From Chitinophagaceae bacterium (GTDB taxonomy: Bacteria > Bacteroidota > Bacteroidia > Chitinophagales > Chitinophagaceae): a stretch of DNA of 8,964 nt. The notes beneath the pieces were generated by a model. That model was not told where the DNA came from. It made no database searches and saw only the letters and a program-made list of their open reading frames with translations. Shown here in pieces: positions 1 to 6,159 of this stretch (positions within the stretch are counted from its first letter, which is position 1; each line of letters begins with the position of its first letter). Location: positions 1 to 8,964 of the forward strand of contig JALOMC010000074.1 of the NCBI GenBank assembly GCA_025455665.1, in the 5' to 3' direction. Position numbers and translations under genes: made by a program.

Positions 1-4
1 AAAG

Positions 5-373
5 TGGAGCTGCAGGGATTCGAACCCTGGTCCAAACAAATTCGCCAAACGCTTTCTACATGCTTATTCCGGCATTATTTGTCGGGAAACAACAGGAACC
101 GGACACACCAATTATTTCCTTAGCTGCATGGTCTTAAGCTACAGTCACAGCCTTCTGTAGCAGCAACCTGTTTTGTTTTTGAGTCGGCGGCGGCGCATGG
201 TAACAGATCAACCCGCACGGCGGCCCTAATGACTACTTAATCACTGATTAAGCGGCCATGGCATACGAAGTATTGCCATTTGTGATTTGAATATTCAGAT
301 TAGCGTGCTAATTATCCAACGCACGGCATGCTTACACGTTCAAAGATCTTTGCTGTCAAAACCGGTCAGCCCC
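5..373 (-). ncRNA. ssrA: tmRNA (transfer-messenger RNA)
   Basis: Ribosome-rescue RNA that frees stalled ribosomes and adds a degradation tag to the unfinished protein, working with SmpB. On the minus strand the 5' end reads GGGGCTGACCGGTTTTGACA, the conserved tmRNA start with its D-loop-like GGUUUxGACA. The 3' end carries a T arm (CAGGG-TTCGAAT-CCCTG) and CAGCTCC, which pairs over 7 bp with the 5' GGGGCUG as an acceptor stem (one G-U pair). The discriminator A is at position 5. The next genomic bases read CTT, so the terminal CCA is not encoded and must be added after transcription. Length is 369 nt without CCA, a normal size. A reading frame for the tag peptide lies at 248-277, and its stop codon sits in a hairpin (237-253), as is usual. 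This is a one-piece tmRNA, not a permuted form. Confidence 0.96.
248..277 (-). other. tmRNA proteolysis-tag reading frame, (A)GNTSYAMAA
   Basis: Within the tmRNA the minus-strand codons GGC AAT ACT TCG TAT GCC ATG GCC GCT TAA encode GNTSYAMAA and a stop. An alanine from the charged tmRNA would precede it. The hydrophobic, small C-terminus (A-M-A-A) fits recognition by ClpXP-type proteases, and the form resembles the G-x-x-x-Y-A-(L/M)-A-A tags of Bacteroidota. The resume codon is inferred from that resemblance. The frame is open further upstream to a TAG 24 to 26 bases before the first CAA codon of the preceding stretch, so the exact resume point is not proved by sequence alone. A perfect 8-bp inverted repeat (237-244 with 246-253) overlaps the stop. 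Confidence 0.8.
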
Positions 374-423
374 GGGGAAGCTGCTGCAACAGTGGGCTGA
401 GGCCTGCTGCTGCGCAACTGCTG

Positions 424-431
424 CAAAGGTA
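424..431 (-). promoter_or_regulatory. Candidate -7 promoter element for tmRNA
   Basis: On the minus strand this reads TACCTTTG, a perfect match to the Bacteroidota -7 core TAnnTTTG. It lies about 50 nt upstream of the mature tmRNA 5' end, leaving a leader of roughly 45 nt for RNase P to remove. No TTG occurs at the usual 17-23 nt further upstream (the nearest, in CTTGGG, is only 12 nt away), so the call rests on the core element and its position alone. Confidence 0.35.
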
Positions 432-469
432 GCGGTTAGTGCCCAAGTAGCCGCTGTTACCAGCTTGCC

Positions 470-508
470 AAAAAAACAGCGGCGGCCTTTTTCAAGAAAG
501 CCGCCGCT
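470..508 (-). terminator. Intrinsic terminator downstream of rseP
   Basis: Read on the minus strand, a 9-bp perfect GC-rich stem (AGCGGCGGC at 500-508 pairing with GCCGCCGCT at 478-486) is extended by three A-T pairs after a bulge and is followed within one base by seven T residues (476-470). This is a textbook rho-independent terminator. It lies 133 nt beyond the rseP stop codon, so it closes the GH3-dxr-rseP unit and insulates tmRNA from it. The 16-bp tandem repeats lie between stop codon and terminator. Confidence 0.85.
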
Positions 509-512
509 ATCA

Positions 513-640
513 TCTGCACATGATCGCTTTTGCACCCTATCACGTTTGCACCCTACCACATTCGCACATTGTCACATTTGCGCATTGTTGCATTTGCACA
601 TTGTTGCATTTGCACATTATCACATTTGCACATTATCACA
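513..640. repeat. Tandem array of eight 16-bp units in the rseP 3' UTR
   Basis: Seven clear units (529-640) plus one degenerate unit (513-528, 12 of 16 matches) follow the plus-strand consensus TTTGCACATTATCACA. The two units next to rseP (609-624, 625-640) are identical; the others match them at 12 to 14 of 16 positions. Read on the minus strand in another phase, each unit is two related octamers, AATGTGAT and AATGTGCA, so the underlying period is 8. The array stops exactly at the rseP stop codon (641-643) and is followed on the far side by the terminator, so it is probably transcribed as 3' UTR. A 16-bp period is not a multiple of three and reading frames across it are incidental. Function is unknown to me. 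Confidence 0.93.
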
Positions 641-2020
641 TTATTTCCCCTTCCCCCATCCTATCCAATCGTTCAGGTTGGCGTACAGCATCAGGCCCAG
701 TAGCAGTACCATGCCTATTACCTGGGCTATTTCCAAAAACTTTTGGTTGGGTTTGCGGCCGGTAATCATTTCAATAAGCGTGAACAGCACATGGCCACCA
801 TCGAGGGCGGGTATTGGCAGCAGGTTCATAAAAGCCAGCATAATGCTGAGGAAAGCGGTCAGCATCCAAAAACTTTCCCAATCCCACACGGGGGCAAACA
901 GGTTGCCAATGGCTTTGAAGCCGCCTACTGCCTTGTAGCCACCTGTGCTGGGCTGCACTATCTTTTTGAATTGATCGATATAATCGGTCAGCGATTTTTG
1001 GGCGAGGCGCAGGCCGGCGGGAATGGCTTGCAAGGGCCCATGCCTGGTCACCTGAAACTGCAAGTAACCGGCGCTGTCCATTTGCTGTAGTCGCACATAG
1101 GGGTATGAAAAAGGAGCCACGCTCAGCTTGCCCTCGGCCGATATTTGTACCTGCCGGCTCAGGGTGTCTTTGCCACGCAAAAATTGCACCTCTGCTACCT
1201 GGCCCTTCCTTGGTTGCACCAGTGGGGCCAGTTCATCAAAAAAGCCCACCGGCTGACCGTTGACGGCCAGTATCCGATCGCCTGTGCGGAGGCCCGCTTT
1301 GCCGGCACCCAGCGTATCTACCACTGCCCCCAGCGTAGCAGGCGTACGTGGCAGCAGCAGCATGCTGCGCTTGCGTTCTACCAGCTTGCCAATCATGTCG
1401 GTGGGTATTACCAGCTTCAGGCGTTGGCCGTTTCGCTCCACCTCCAGGCTATCGCTGATGGCAATGCGTAGTGCCAGGTCGCGGTAGTCGGCTACTTCTT
1501 TGCCGTTTACGCTTACTACGTTATCGCCATTTTTCAGGCCTATCTGGTACAGCAGGCTGTCTTGTATGGCTATGCCATATTTCAGCGATTGCAGCGGCAC
1601 CTTCTTTTCGCCCCACACCATGGTGATAAACGCGTAGATGACAATTGCTGTGAGCACATTCATGATCACGCCACCCAGCATCACGATGAGGCGCTGCCAG
1701 GCAGGCTTGCTCCGAAATTCCCAGGGCTGCGGTGGCAGGGCCAGTTGCTCTTTGTCCATGCTTTCGTCTATCATGCCCGATATTTTGACGTAACCGCCCA
1801 GGGGCAGCCAGCCAATACCGTACACGGTTTCGCCTACTTTTTTCTTAAAAAGGGCAAACCAGGGATCGAAAAACAAGAAGAAACGCTCGACCCTGCAGCC
1901 AAACCAGCGGGCAGTAATGTAGTGCCCAAACTCGTGCAGGATTACCAAAATAGAAAGGCTGAGCAGCAGCTGCCCCACCTTTACGCCTACTGAGCTCCAA
2001 TCAATGTCTAACAGTATCAT
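641..2020 (-). CDS. rseP: RseP-like site-2 intramembrane metalloprotease (M50)
   Basis: Zinc protease of the inner membrane that cuts transmembrane segments of substrates such as anti-sigma factors and leftover signal peptides. The protein has 459 residues, close to the usual 440-460. It shows an N-terminal membrane helix (about 15-34) containing the zinc-binding HEFGH at 29-33, the membrane-associated G-x-G-x-x-P-L-G-G-Y segment at 68-77, a second hydrophobic helix near 110-135, two PDZ domains (about 145-205 and 225-295), and the C-terminal third zinc-ligand motif NLLPIPALDGG (399-409), followed by a last membrane helix (about 430-447). All catalytic residues are present. It follows dxr after 140 nt, a longer gap than inside a tight operon, so an internal promoter is possible: a degenerate TATCTTCA core occurs about 55 nt upstream of the start. 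Its natural substrate is not evident from this window. Confidence 0.94.
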   Translation of the reverse strand: MILLDIDWSSVGVKVGQLLLSLSILVILHEFGHYITARWFGCRVERFFLFFDPWFALFKKKVGETVYGIGWLPLGGYVKISGMIDESMDKEQLALPPQPWEFRSKPAWQRLIVMLGGVIMNVLTAIVIYAFITMVWGEKKVPLQSLKYGIAIQDSLLYQIGLKNGDNVVSVNGKEVADYRDLALRIAISDSLEVERNGQRLKLVIPTDMIGKLVERKRSMLLLPRTPATLGAVVDTLGAGKAGLRTGDRILAVNGQPVGFFDELAPLVQPRKGQVAEVQFLRGKDTLSRQVQISAEGKLSVAPFSYPYVRLQQMDSAGYLQFQVTRHGPLQAIPAGLRLAQKSLTDYIDQFKKIVQPSTGGYKAVGGFKAIGNLFAPVWDWESFWMLTAFLSIMLAFMNLLPIPALDGGHVLFTLIEMITGRKPNQKFLEIAQVIGMVLLLGLMLYANLNDWIGWGKGK

Positions 2021-2160
2021 GTTACTTACAAGTGCCCCCCGGTATTGTTACTGGCCGGGTTTGGGCCGGTGAAGATAGCTACAGATAATGCAGCTGGTAC
2101 ATTAATGAATTTACAAACCTGGCAGGTGGCCGCCACGCCATGCTGCGCTGCTACTACCTA

Positions 2161-3327
2161 TTACAAGTGAATAAGGGAAGCGGCGTACTCCCGGGCGGCT
2201 GCGTCGCTTTCAAAATAATCGTCGAGGCTTGGCTCGGCTATGAAGCTGATCTGCTGCATGGTTTTTTCCACCATGGCCATCATATCCAGAAAGCCAATCC
2301 GATTGCGCAAAAAGGCCCACACCGCTATTTCATTGGCTGCGTTCATAATACAAGGCAGGTTGCCTCCTTTTTGCAGCGCTTCTATGGCCAGTGCCAGGTT
2401 GCGAAAAGTGCGCAGGTCGGGCTCTTCAAAAGTCAGCTGCTCATACTTGCGAAAATCGAGGCGGGGAAACTGGTTGGCAATCCGCTGCGGGTAAGCCATG
2501 GCGTATTGGATGGGTAGCTTCATGTCGGGCAGTCCCATCTGGGCTTTGATGCTGCCATCGGTAAACTGAACCATGCTATGGATGATGCTCTGCGGATGGA
2601 CGACCACCTCTATTTGCGATGGCTGCAAGTCGAAAAGCCACTTGGCTTCAATCATCTCCAGCCCCTTATTCATCAGCGTGGCACTATCGATGGTAATTTT
2701 GGCCCCCATGGCCCAGTTAGGGTGCTGCAGGGCGTGGTCTCGCTTTACGTTTACCAAAAAGTTGGGCTTTTTGCCCCTGAATGGTCCGCCGCTGGCAGTA
2801 AGAATAATCTTCTCAATCTTGTTGTGCCACTCGCCCACCATGCACTGAAATATGGCTGAGTGCTCACTATCTACCGGAATGATGGCCACGCCTTTTTCGG
2901 CGGCTCGCCGCATCACAATGTCGCCGGCTACTACCAGGGTTTCTTTATTAGCCAGGCCAATGGTTTTGCCCAGCTCTACTGCCTGCAGTGTGGGCCTTAG
3001 CCCGGCATAGCCTACTATGCTGGCCAGCATCATGTCGTAGCAGTCCATAGCAGCCGCCTGCACCAGGGCCTCTTCGCCGGCAAATACTTTGATGTTGGTT
3101 TTTGCCAGGGCCTCCTTTACTTTTTGGTAGCGGGCCTCATCGCCTATCACTACCACATTGGGGTCAAACTGCAGCGCCTGCTGCACCAGCAGCTCATCGT
3201 TGTTTTGGGCGGTTAGTATTTCGGCCGAAAACAAATCGGGGTTGGCGGCTATTACATCCAGCGCCTGGGTACCAATGGAGCCGGTAGACCCGAAAATGGC
3301 GATTCGTTTTTTTTGTACTTCGTTCAT
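2161..3327 (-). CDS. dxr: 1-deoxy-D-xylulose 5-phosphate reductoisomerase (IspC)
   Basis: Cytosolic NADPH-dependent enzyme that rearranges and reduces DXP to 2-C-methyl-D-erythritol 4-phosphate, the committed step of the MEP isoprenoid pathway. The 388-residue length is typical. The N-terminal Rossmann fold carries GSTGSIG (13-19) for NADPH, and LANKETLV lies at 125-132. The metal site is D153 and E155 in PVDSEHSAIF plus E224 in NKGLEMIEAKW. Substrate residues are seen in TASGGPF (S179), HPNWAMG (H202), and S215, N220 and K221 of the ITIDSATLMNKG segment. The HPQSIIHSMVQF block follows at 244-255, then the C-terminal helical domain. All are intact. It starts 52 nt after the GH3-type gene and is probably co-transcribed with it and with rseP. 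No separate promoter is obvious. Confidence 0.97.
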   Translation of the reverse strand: MNEVQKKRIAIFGSTGSIGTQALDVIAANPDLFSAEILTAQNNDELLVQQALQFDPNVVVIGDEARYQKVKEALAKTNIKVFAGEEALVQAAAMDCYDMMLASIVGYAGLRPTLQAVELGKTIGLANKETLVVAGDIVMRRAAEKGVAIIPVDSEHSAIFQCMVGEWHNKIEKIILTASGGPFRGKKPNFLVNVKRDHALQHPNWAMGAKITIDSATLMNKGLEMIEAKWLFDLQPSQIEVVVHPQSIIHSMVQFTDGSIKAQMGLPDMKLPIQYAMAYPQRIANQFPRLDFRKYEQLTFEEPDLRTFRNLALAIEALQKGGNLPCIMNAANEIAVWAFLRNRIGFLDMMAMVEKTMQQISFIAEPSLDDYFESDAAAREYAASLIHL

Positions 3328-3379
3328 GCTGTATAAAAAGCGGGCAGCAGGTGTTGGCCTGCAGCCACGTGTTGTTTTG

Positions 3380-4900
3380 TTAGCGTTGCTCAGCAGCCGG
3401 GGGCATGGCTGCTTCGTAAGCCAGCAGGCCTTCGGCCAATTGGCGATCGTTGCTCAGGCGGGGTACTTTGTTTTGCCCTCCCAATTTGCCTATCGATTTC
3501 ATGTAGCGGATAAAAGCCTGCGGCTGCAGCACCGTCAGGCGAAGGCGTCGGAGAATATTGCCGGCTATCAGATCGTCGTAGTACACATTGCGGCGGCGAA
3601 GTTCGTCGTCCAGCAATTGCGAAAATCGTTCCAGATCGGCCGGCGGTGTTTCAAACTCCACCAGCCACTGATGGTAGCTCTGCCCCTCGCCGGTAGCTAT
3701 CATGGGTGCCACGGTAAACTCTACCACACTGGCACCCGTTTGGGCAGTAGCTACCTGCATGGCAGCTTCTACTTCCTCGGCTATCACATGCTCGCCAAAG
3801 GCGCTGATGAAATGCTTGACCCGCCCGGTAACCAACAGCCGGTAGGGGTTGGTGGATACAAACTTCACGGTGTCGCCAATATTGTAGCTCCACAGGCCGG
3901 CATTGCTATTGATGATCAGCGCATAGTTTACACCCACCTCTACTTCGGCCAACGACAGGCGGGTGGGGTTCGCCTCAAAAATTTCGGATGCAGGTACAAA
4001 CTCAAAGTAGATCCCACTATTGGTGTTCAGCAGCAGTCCTTCGTGGCGCTGGCTATCCTGAAAGGCGAAGAAGCCTTCGCTGGCCGGAAACAGCTCAATG
4101 GTATCTACCGGCCGGCCCACGCTGGCAAACAGTTTCGTCTTGTACGGTTCAAAGTTGACACCGCCCTGCACCAGCACACTCAGCTGCGGAAAGAGCTGGC
4201 CCACGGGCTTGCCGCCTTGTTCAATCAGGCGGTCAAAATACATCTGCATCCACGGCGGTATGCCGCTAATCAGCGTCATGTTCTGGCTGATGGTTTCGGC
4301 CACTATGCGGTCCAATTTGGTCTCCCAGTCGTCTATACAATTGGTTTCGTAGCTGGGCAGCTGGTTGGTACGCAGGTACTTGGGCACGTGGTGGTTTACA
4401 ATACCACTCAGGCGGCCGGTAGGAATGCCGCCTACCCGCTCCAGTACCGGACTGCCGCTCAAAAAAATCATTTTGCCATTGGCAAAGCCGTAGTTCCCGG
4501 TTTCGGCCATGTAGCACAGCAGGGCATTGCGGGCCGTATTAATATGGTTGGGGATAGATTCGCGGGTGATGGGGATGTACTTGACCCCGCTGGTAGTACC
4601 GCTGGTTTTGGCCAAATAAATGGGCTGACCCTTCCACAGCACATTGTGGCGCCCCTCCTTTATTTTCTGGATGTAGTCTTTCAGGCCCTCGTAGTCGCGG
4701 ATGGGTACCGCCTGCCGGTATTCGGCGGGGGTGGCCACATTATCCAGGTGGTGGTCGCGGCCAAAATCGGTGGTTTTGCCCACGGCCAGCAGCTGCCGGA
4801 GGATGCGGTCCTGATCGGCCAGGGCCGTTTGCCGGTTGCGCTGCAGCTGTTTATATATATAGCTGGCAAACGGTCGGGCCAGCAGCGATTTCAGATTCAT
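3380..4900 (-). CDS. GH3-family adenylate-forming enzyme (acyl-acid amido synthetase-like)
   Basis: Member of the GH3 superfamily, the family of plant enzymes that adenylate a carboxylic acid such as auxin or jasmonate and join it to an amino acid. Bacterial members are common in Bacteroidota but their substrate is unknown, so only the chemistry is predicted. The three ATP/AMP motifs are visible: the P-loop-like TSGTTSGVKYIP (99-110), FPASEGFF (271-278) and the YNIGDTVKF segment (339-347). The C-terminal lid begins after VTGRVKHFISAFGEH (357-371). Length is 506 residues. I chose the ATG at 4900, giving MNLKSLLARPF, the family's N-terminus. An in-frame ATG at 4966 would add 22 residues rich in Cys and Arg that look like translated leader. 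A weak promoter core (TAATTTGG on the minus strand, near 4963-4970) would place the transcript start inside that extension. It heads the dxr-rseP unit. A role linked to isoprenoids or envelope is only guilt by association. Confidence 0.9.
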   Translation of the reverse strand: MNLKSLLARPFASYIYKQLQRNRQTALADQDRILRQLLAVGKTTDFGRDHHLDNVATPAEYRQAVPIRDYEGLKDYIQKIKEGRHNVLWKGQPIYLAKTSGTTSGVKYIPITRESIPNHINTARNALLCYMAETGNYGFANGKMIFLSGSPVLERVGGIPTGRLSGIVNHHVPKYLRTNQLPSYETNCIDDWETKLDRIVAETISQNMTLISGIPPWMQMYFDRLIEQGGKPVGQLFPQLSVLVQGGVNFEPYKTKLFASVGRPVDTIELFPASEGFFAFQDSQRHEGLLLNTNSGIYFEFVPASEIFEANPTRLSLAEVEVGVNYALIINSNAGLWSYNIGDTVKFVSTNPYRLLVTGRVKHFISAFGEHVIAEEVEAAMQVATAQTGASVVEFTVAPMIATGEGQSYHQWLVEFETPPADLERFSQLLDDELRRRNVYYDDLIAGNILRRLRLTVLQPQAFIRYMKSIGKLGGQNKVPRLSNDRQLAEGLLAYEAAMPPAAEQR

Positions 4901-5014
4901 AGACGCCCTCACTTTATTTTTGCCGCCCGGCAGCCTACAGCACCGGCACGGGCAAACCCGGGCCAAATTACAGCCAAGGGGGGCAGAAAATGGCGGCTTT
5001 TTATAAATTTTTTG

Positions 5015-5044
5015 TTGTAGTTGAAGCCGAAAGCCCTACTTTTG
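5015..5044 (+). promoter_or_regulatory. Promoter of the rplU-rpmA operon
   Basis: TTG at 5015-5017 (or TTTG at 5011-5014) is followed, after 19 (or 22) nt, by TACTTTTG at 5037-5044. This matches the Bacteroidota sigma-A pattern TTG-N17-23-TAnnTTTG perfectly in the -7 core. Transcription would begin near 5050, leaving a leader of about 15-20 nt before the rplU ATG. The leader has no purine-rich Shine-Dalgarno sequence, as usual in this phylum. An AT-rich stretch (4999-5013) just upstream may act as an UP-type element. Confidence 0.75.
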
Positions 5045-5066
5045 CTGCCCCAAAAAATCGCATTTT

Positions 5067-5372
5067 ATGCTCGCAGTTGTAAAAATAGCCGGTCAGCAGT
5101 TCAAGGTAAAAGAAGGGCAAAGCCTGTACGTACCGCACCTGGATGGCAAAACTGGCGATAAGGTAGAATTGAAGGAAGTACTCTTCGTAGACCGCGATGG
5201 CAAGATTGAAGCAGGTGCTGCTGTAAACGCAACTGTAAAAGCAGAAATCGTGAACGAACTGGTACAGGGCGACAAGGTGATTGCCTTCAAAATGAAAAGA
5301 AGGAAAGGCTTCCGCAAGAAGCACGGTCATCGCACCCACTACACCCAAATCAAAATCGAAAGCATTGCCTGA
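5067..5372 (+). CDS. rplU: 50S ribosomal protein L21
   Basis: Structural protein of the large ribosomal subunit that binds 23S rRNA near L20. The 101 residues match the normal length of about 100-105. The N-terminal strand MLAVVKIAGQQFKVKEG has the family's pattern (hydrophobic run, then G-x-Q-[FY]-x-V). The signature is the basic C-terminal segment KMKRRKGFRKKHGHRTHYT (75-93), followed by the closing I-K-I strand. The ATG at 5067 directly precedes that conserved N-terminus and sits just below a good promoter. It is the first gene of a two-gene operon with rpmA, 49 nt downstream. The usual downstream partner, the GTPase gene obgE, is absent here because a terminator follows rpmA. Confidence 0.97.
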   Translation: MLAVVKIAGQQFKVKEGQSLYVPHLDGKTGDKVELKEVLFVDRDGKIEAGAAVNATVKAEIVNELVQGDKVIAFKMKRRKGFRKKHGHRTHYTQIKIESIA

Positions 5373-5389
5373 GCAATCGGCTTCGTTCT

Positions 5390-5410
5390 AATTTTTATCC
5401 CGTAAAAATT
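5390..5410. repeat. AT-rich inverted repeat between rplU and rpmA
   Basis: AATTTTTA (5390-5397) and TAAAAATT (5403-5410) form a perfect 8-bp inverted repeat with a 5-nt loop in the 49-nt spacer. The stem is all A/U and so weak. It might act as a spacer hairpin or RNase site in the mRNA, or be chance in an AT-rich stretch. Having no GC-rich stem or proper tail, it is not a convincing terminator. Confidence 0.4.
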
Positions 5411-5421
5411 CTCTTCGAGTT

Positions 5422-5676
5422 ATGGCACATAAAAAAGGTGAAGGTTCGGTAAAAAACGGCCGCGATTCGCAAAGCAAGCGCCTTGGTGTAAAGATCTACG
5501 GTGGTCAACCTGCTATTGCTGGCAACATCATCATTCGCCAGCGTGGCACTGTTTACCATCCTGGCAAAAATGTTGGTGTTGGTAAAGACTTCACCATTTT
5601 CGCTTTGACTGATGGCGTGGTTGAATTCAAAAAAGGCCGCGACAACAAGACTTTCGTGTCGGTTGTAACTGCGTAA
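5422..5676 (+). CDS. rpmA: 50S ribosomal protein L27
   Basis: Large-subunit protein whose N-terminal tail reaches toward the peptidyl-transferase centre. The 84 residues are typical. The start MAHKKGEGSVKNGRDSQSK (1-19) is the L27 signature, followed by RLGVKIYGGQ and the central IIIRQRGT (37-44), with PGKNVGVGKDFTIFAL (47-62) after it. There is no N-terminal prepeptide of the kind cleaved in Firmicutes: the mature-type sequence MAHKKG begins at the start codon. It is the second gene of the rplU operon and is followed by a strong terminator. Confidence 0.97.
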   Translation: MAHKKGEGSVKNGRDSQSKRLGVKIYGGQPAIAGNIIIRQRGTVYHPGKNVGVGKDFTIFALTDGVVEFKKGRDNKTFVSVVTA

Positions 5677-5717
5677 AGGCGGTTGCGCTACTTTCATTTC
5701 CGCATAAAAAATGATTG

Positions 5718-5750
5718 ATGAGATGGACGGTTGTCCATCTCATTTTTTTT
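5718..5750 (+). terminator. Intrinsic terminator of the rplU-rpmA operon
   Basis: A perfect 10-bp stem, TGAGATGGAC (5719-5728) with GTCCATCTCA (5733-5742), has a GGTT loop and is extended by A5718-T5743. It is followed by eight T residues (5743-5750). It lies 42 nt after the rpmA stop codon and separates the ribosomal operon from the H1-like gene. Confidence 0.9.
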
Positions 5751-5779
5751 GTTGCGTGGATATCGAGTTAATAAAATGA

Positions 5780-5809
5780 TTTGGAAAAGAAAATTTCTCA
5801 CTATTTTTA
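5780..5809 (+). promoter_or_regulatory. Promoter of the histone H1-like gene
   Basis: TTTG at 5780-5783 is separated by 18 nt from TATTTTTA at 5802-5809, which matches seven of eight positions of the Bacteroidota -7 core TAnnTTTG. The predicted start near 5816 leaves a leader of about 30 nt that is rich in A and T and has no Shine-Dalgarno sequence. Together with the flanking terminators, this makes the gene monocistronic. Confidence 0.55.
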
Positions 5810-5845
5810 CGATGCATTATTTACTAACCATTAAATTGAAAAAAC

Positions 5846-6076
5846 ATGGCAACTGCTAAGAAGGCCGCTAAGAAAGCTGCTCCTAAGAAAGCCGCCGCAA
5901 AGAAAGCCGCTCCCAAGAAGGCTGCTGCTAAAAAAGCTGCTCCTAAAAAAGCCGCTAAGAAAGCTGCTCCCAAGAAGGCCGCTGCAAAGAAAGCCGCTCC
6001 TAAAAAGGCTGCTGCTAAGAAGGCTGCTCCTAAGAAAGCCGCTAAGAAAGCTGCTCCTAAGAAGGCCGCTAAGTAA
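5846..6076 (+). CDS. Histone H1-like Lys/Ala/Pro repeat protein
   Basis: Small, extremely basic protein likely to bind and compact DNA, like the H1-type tails of other bacteria (compare chlamydial HctB and other KAAPKK proteins). Its 76 residues comprise 36 Ala, 31 Lys, 7 Pro, one Met and one Thr. There is no globular domain, acidic residue or aromatic residue. The sequence is a series of KKAAPKKAAA and KKAAPKKAA blocks in a higher-order 29-residue period: residues 7-35 and 36-64 are identical, and 65-76 begin a third copy. The reading frame is real, not repeat noise: it has an ATG directly downstream of a promoter, codon variation is at third positions only, and a terminator follows. Its role in this organism (nucleoid packing, RNA binding) is inferred from composition alone. 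Confidence 0.85.
   Translation: MATAKKAAKKAAPKKAAAKKAAPKKAAAKKAAPKKAAKKAAPKKAAAKKAAPKKAAAKKAAPKKAAKKAAPKKAAK
5864..6073 (+). repeat. 87-bp in-frame tandem repeat within the H1-like gene
   Basis: Copy 1 (5864-5950) and copy 2 (5951-6037) match at 79 of 87 bases. All eight differences fall at third codon positions and are silent, so both encode the same 29 residues. A third copy is cut short at 36 bases (6038-6073) by the stop codon. Inside each copy are shorter 27/30-bp blocks. Such an array is prone to slippage and unequal recombination, so gene length probably varies between strains. Confidence 0.9.
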
Positions 6077-6102
6077 TTGCTTGACTGCAAACATTACTTT
6101 TC

Positions 6103-6129
6103 AAGTCCTGCCCAGTGCAGGACTTTTTT
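6103..6129 (+). terminator. Intrinsic terminator of the H1-like gene
   Basis: AAGTCCTGC (6103-6111) pairs perfectly with GCAGGACTT (6117-6125) around a 5-nt loop and runs into a T tract (6124-6129). It lies 27 nt after the stop codon of the H1-like gene and ends about 30 nt before the polX start, so polX needs its own promoter or read-through. Confidence 0.82.
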
Positions 6130-6159
6130 ATTTTGCGCCTCTATCTGCATCCCCCCCTC

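Noticed and set aside
513..640. CRISPR array
   Set aside because: Units are contiguous 16-mers without unique spacers, and no cas genes are present.
513..640. CRP-like binding sites (TGTGA/TCACA) or replication iterons
   Set aside because: The TGTGA elements are all in direct orientation with no inverted partner at the right spacing, and the array lies after a gene, with no initiator gene or DnaA-box cluster nearby.
374..640. Small protein gene between tmRNA and rseP
   Set aside because: The minus-strand frame here runs into the tmRNA 5' end and crosses the terminator. No start context or family likeness was seen.
465..938. Plus-strand frames through the 16-bp repeats, giving His/Cys/Ala-rich repeat peptides
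   Set aside because: The 16-bp period is not a multiple of three, the frames continue antisense into rseP, and the intrinsic terminator of rseP lies within them.
4901..4966. 22-residue N-terminal extension of the GH3-type protein from an ATG at 4966
   Set aside because: The extra residues are Cys/Arg-rich and unlike the family. The ATG at 4900 starts the conserved N-terminus.
3158..5020. Very long open frame (620 codons) on the plus strand over dxr and the GH3 gene
   Set aside because: It lies antisense to two well-recognised genes, has no family resemblance, a composition of translated complement, and no promoter or start context. It is open because of the codon use of the genes opposite.
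5824..6094. Two long frames on the minus strand across the H1-like gene
   Set aside because: Both are simple repeats produced by reading the complement of the Lys/Ala repeat. The plus-strand frame has promoter, terminator and silent third-position variation.
6115..6159. 15-residue N-terminal extension of PolX from an ATG at 6115
   Set aside because: That ATG lies inside the terminator hairpin of the preceding gene, and PolX homology begins at MNNYEIADAF (6160).
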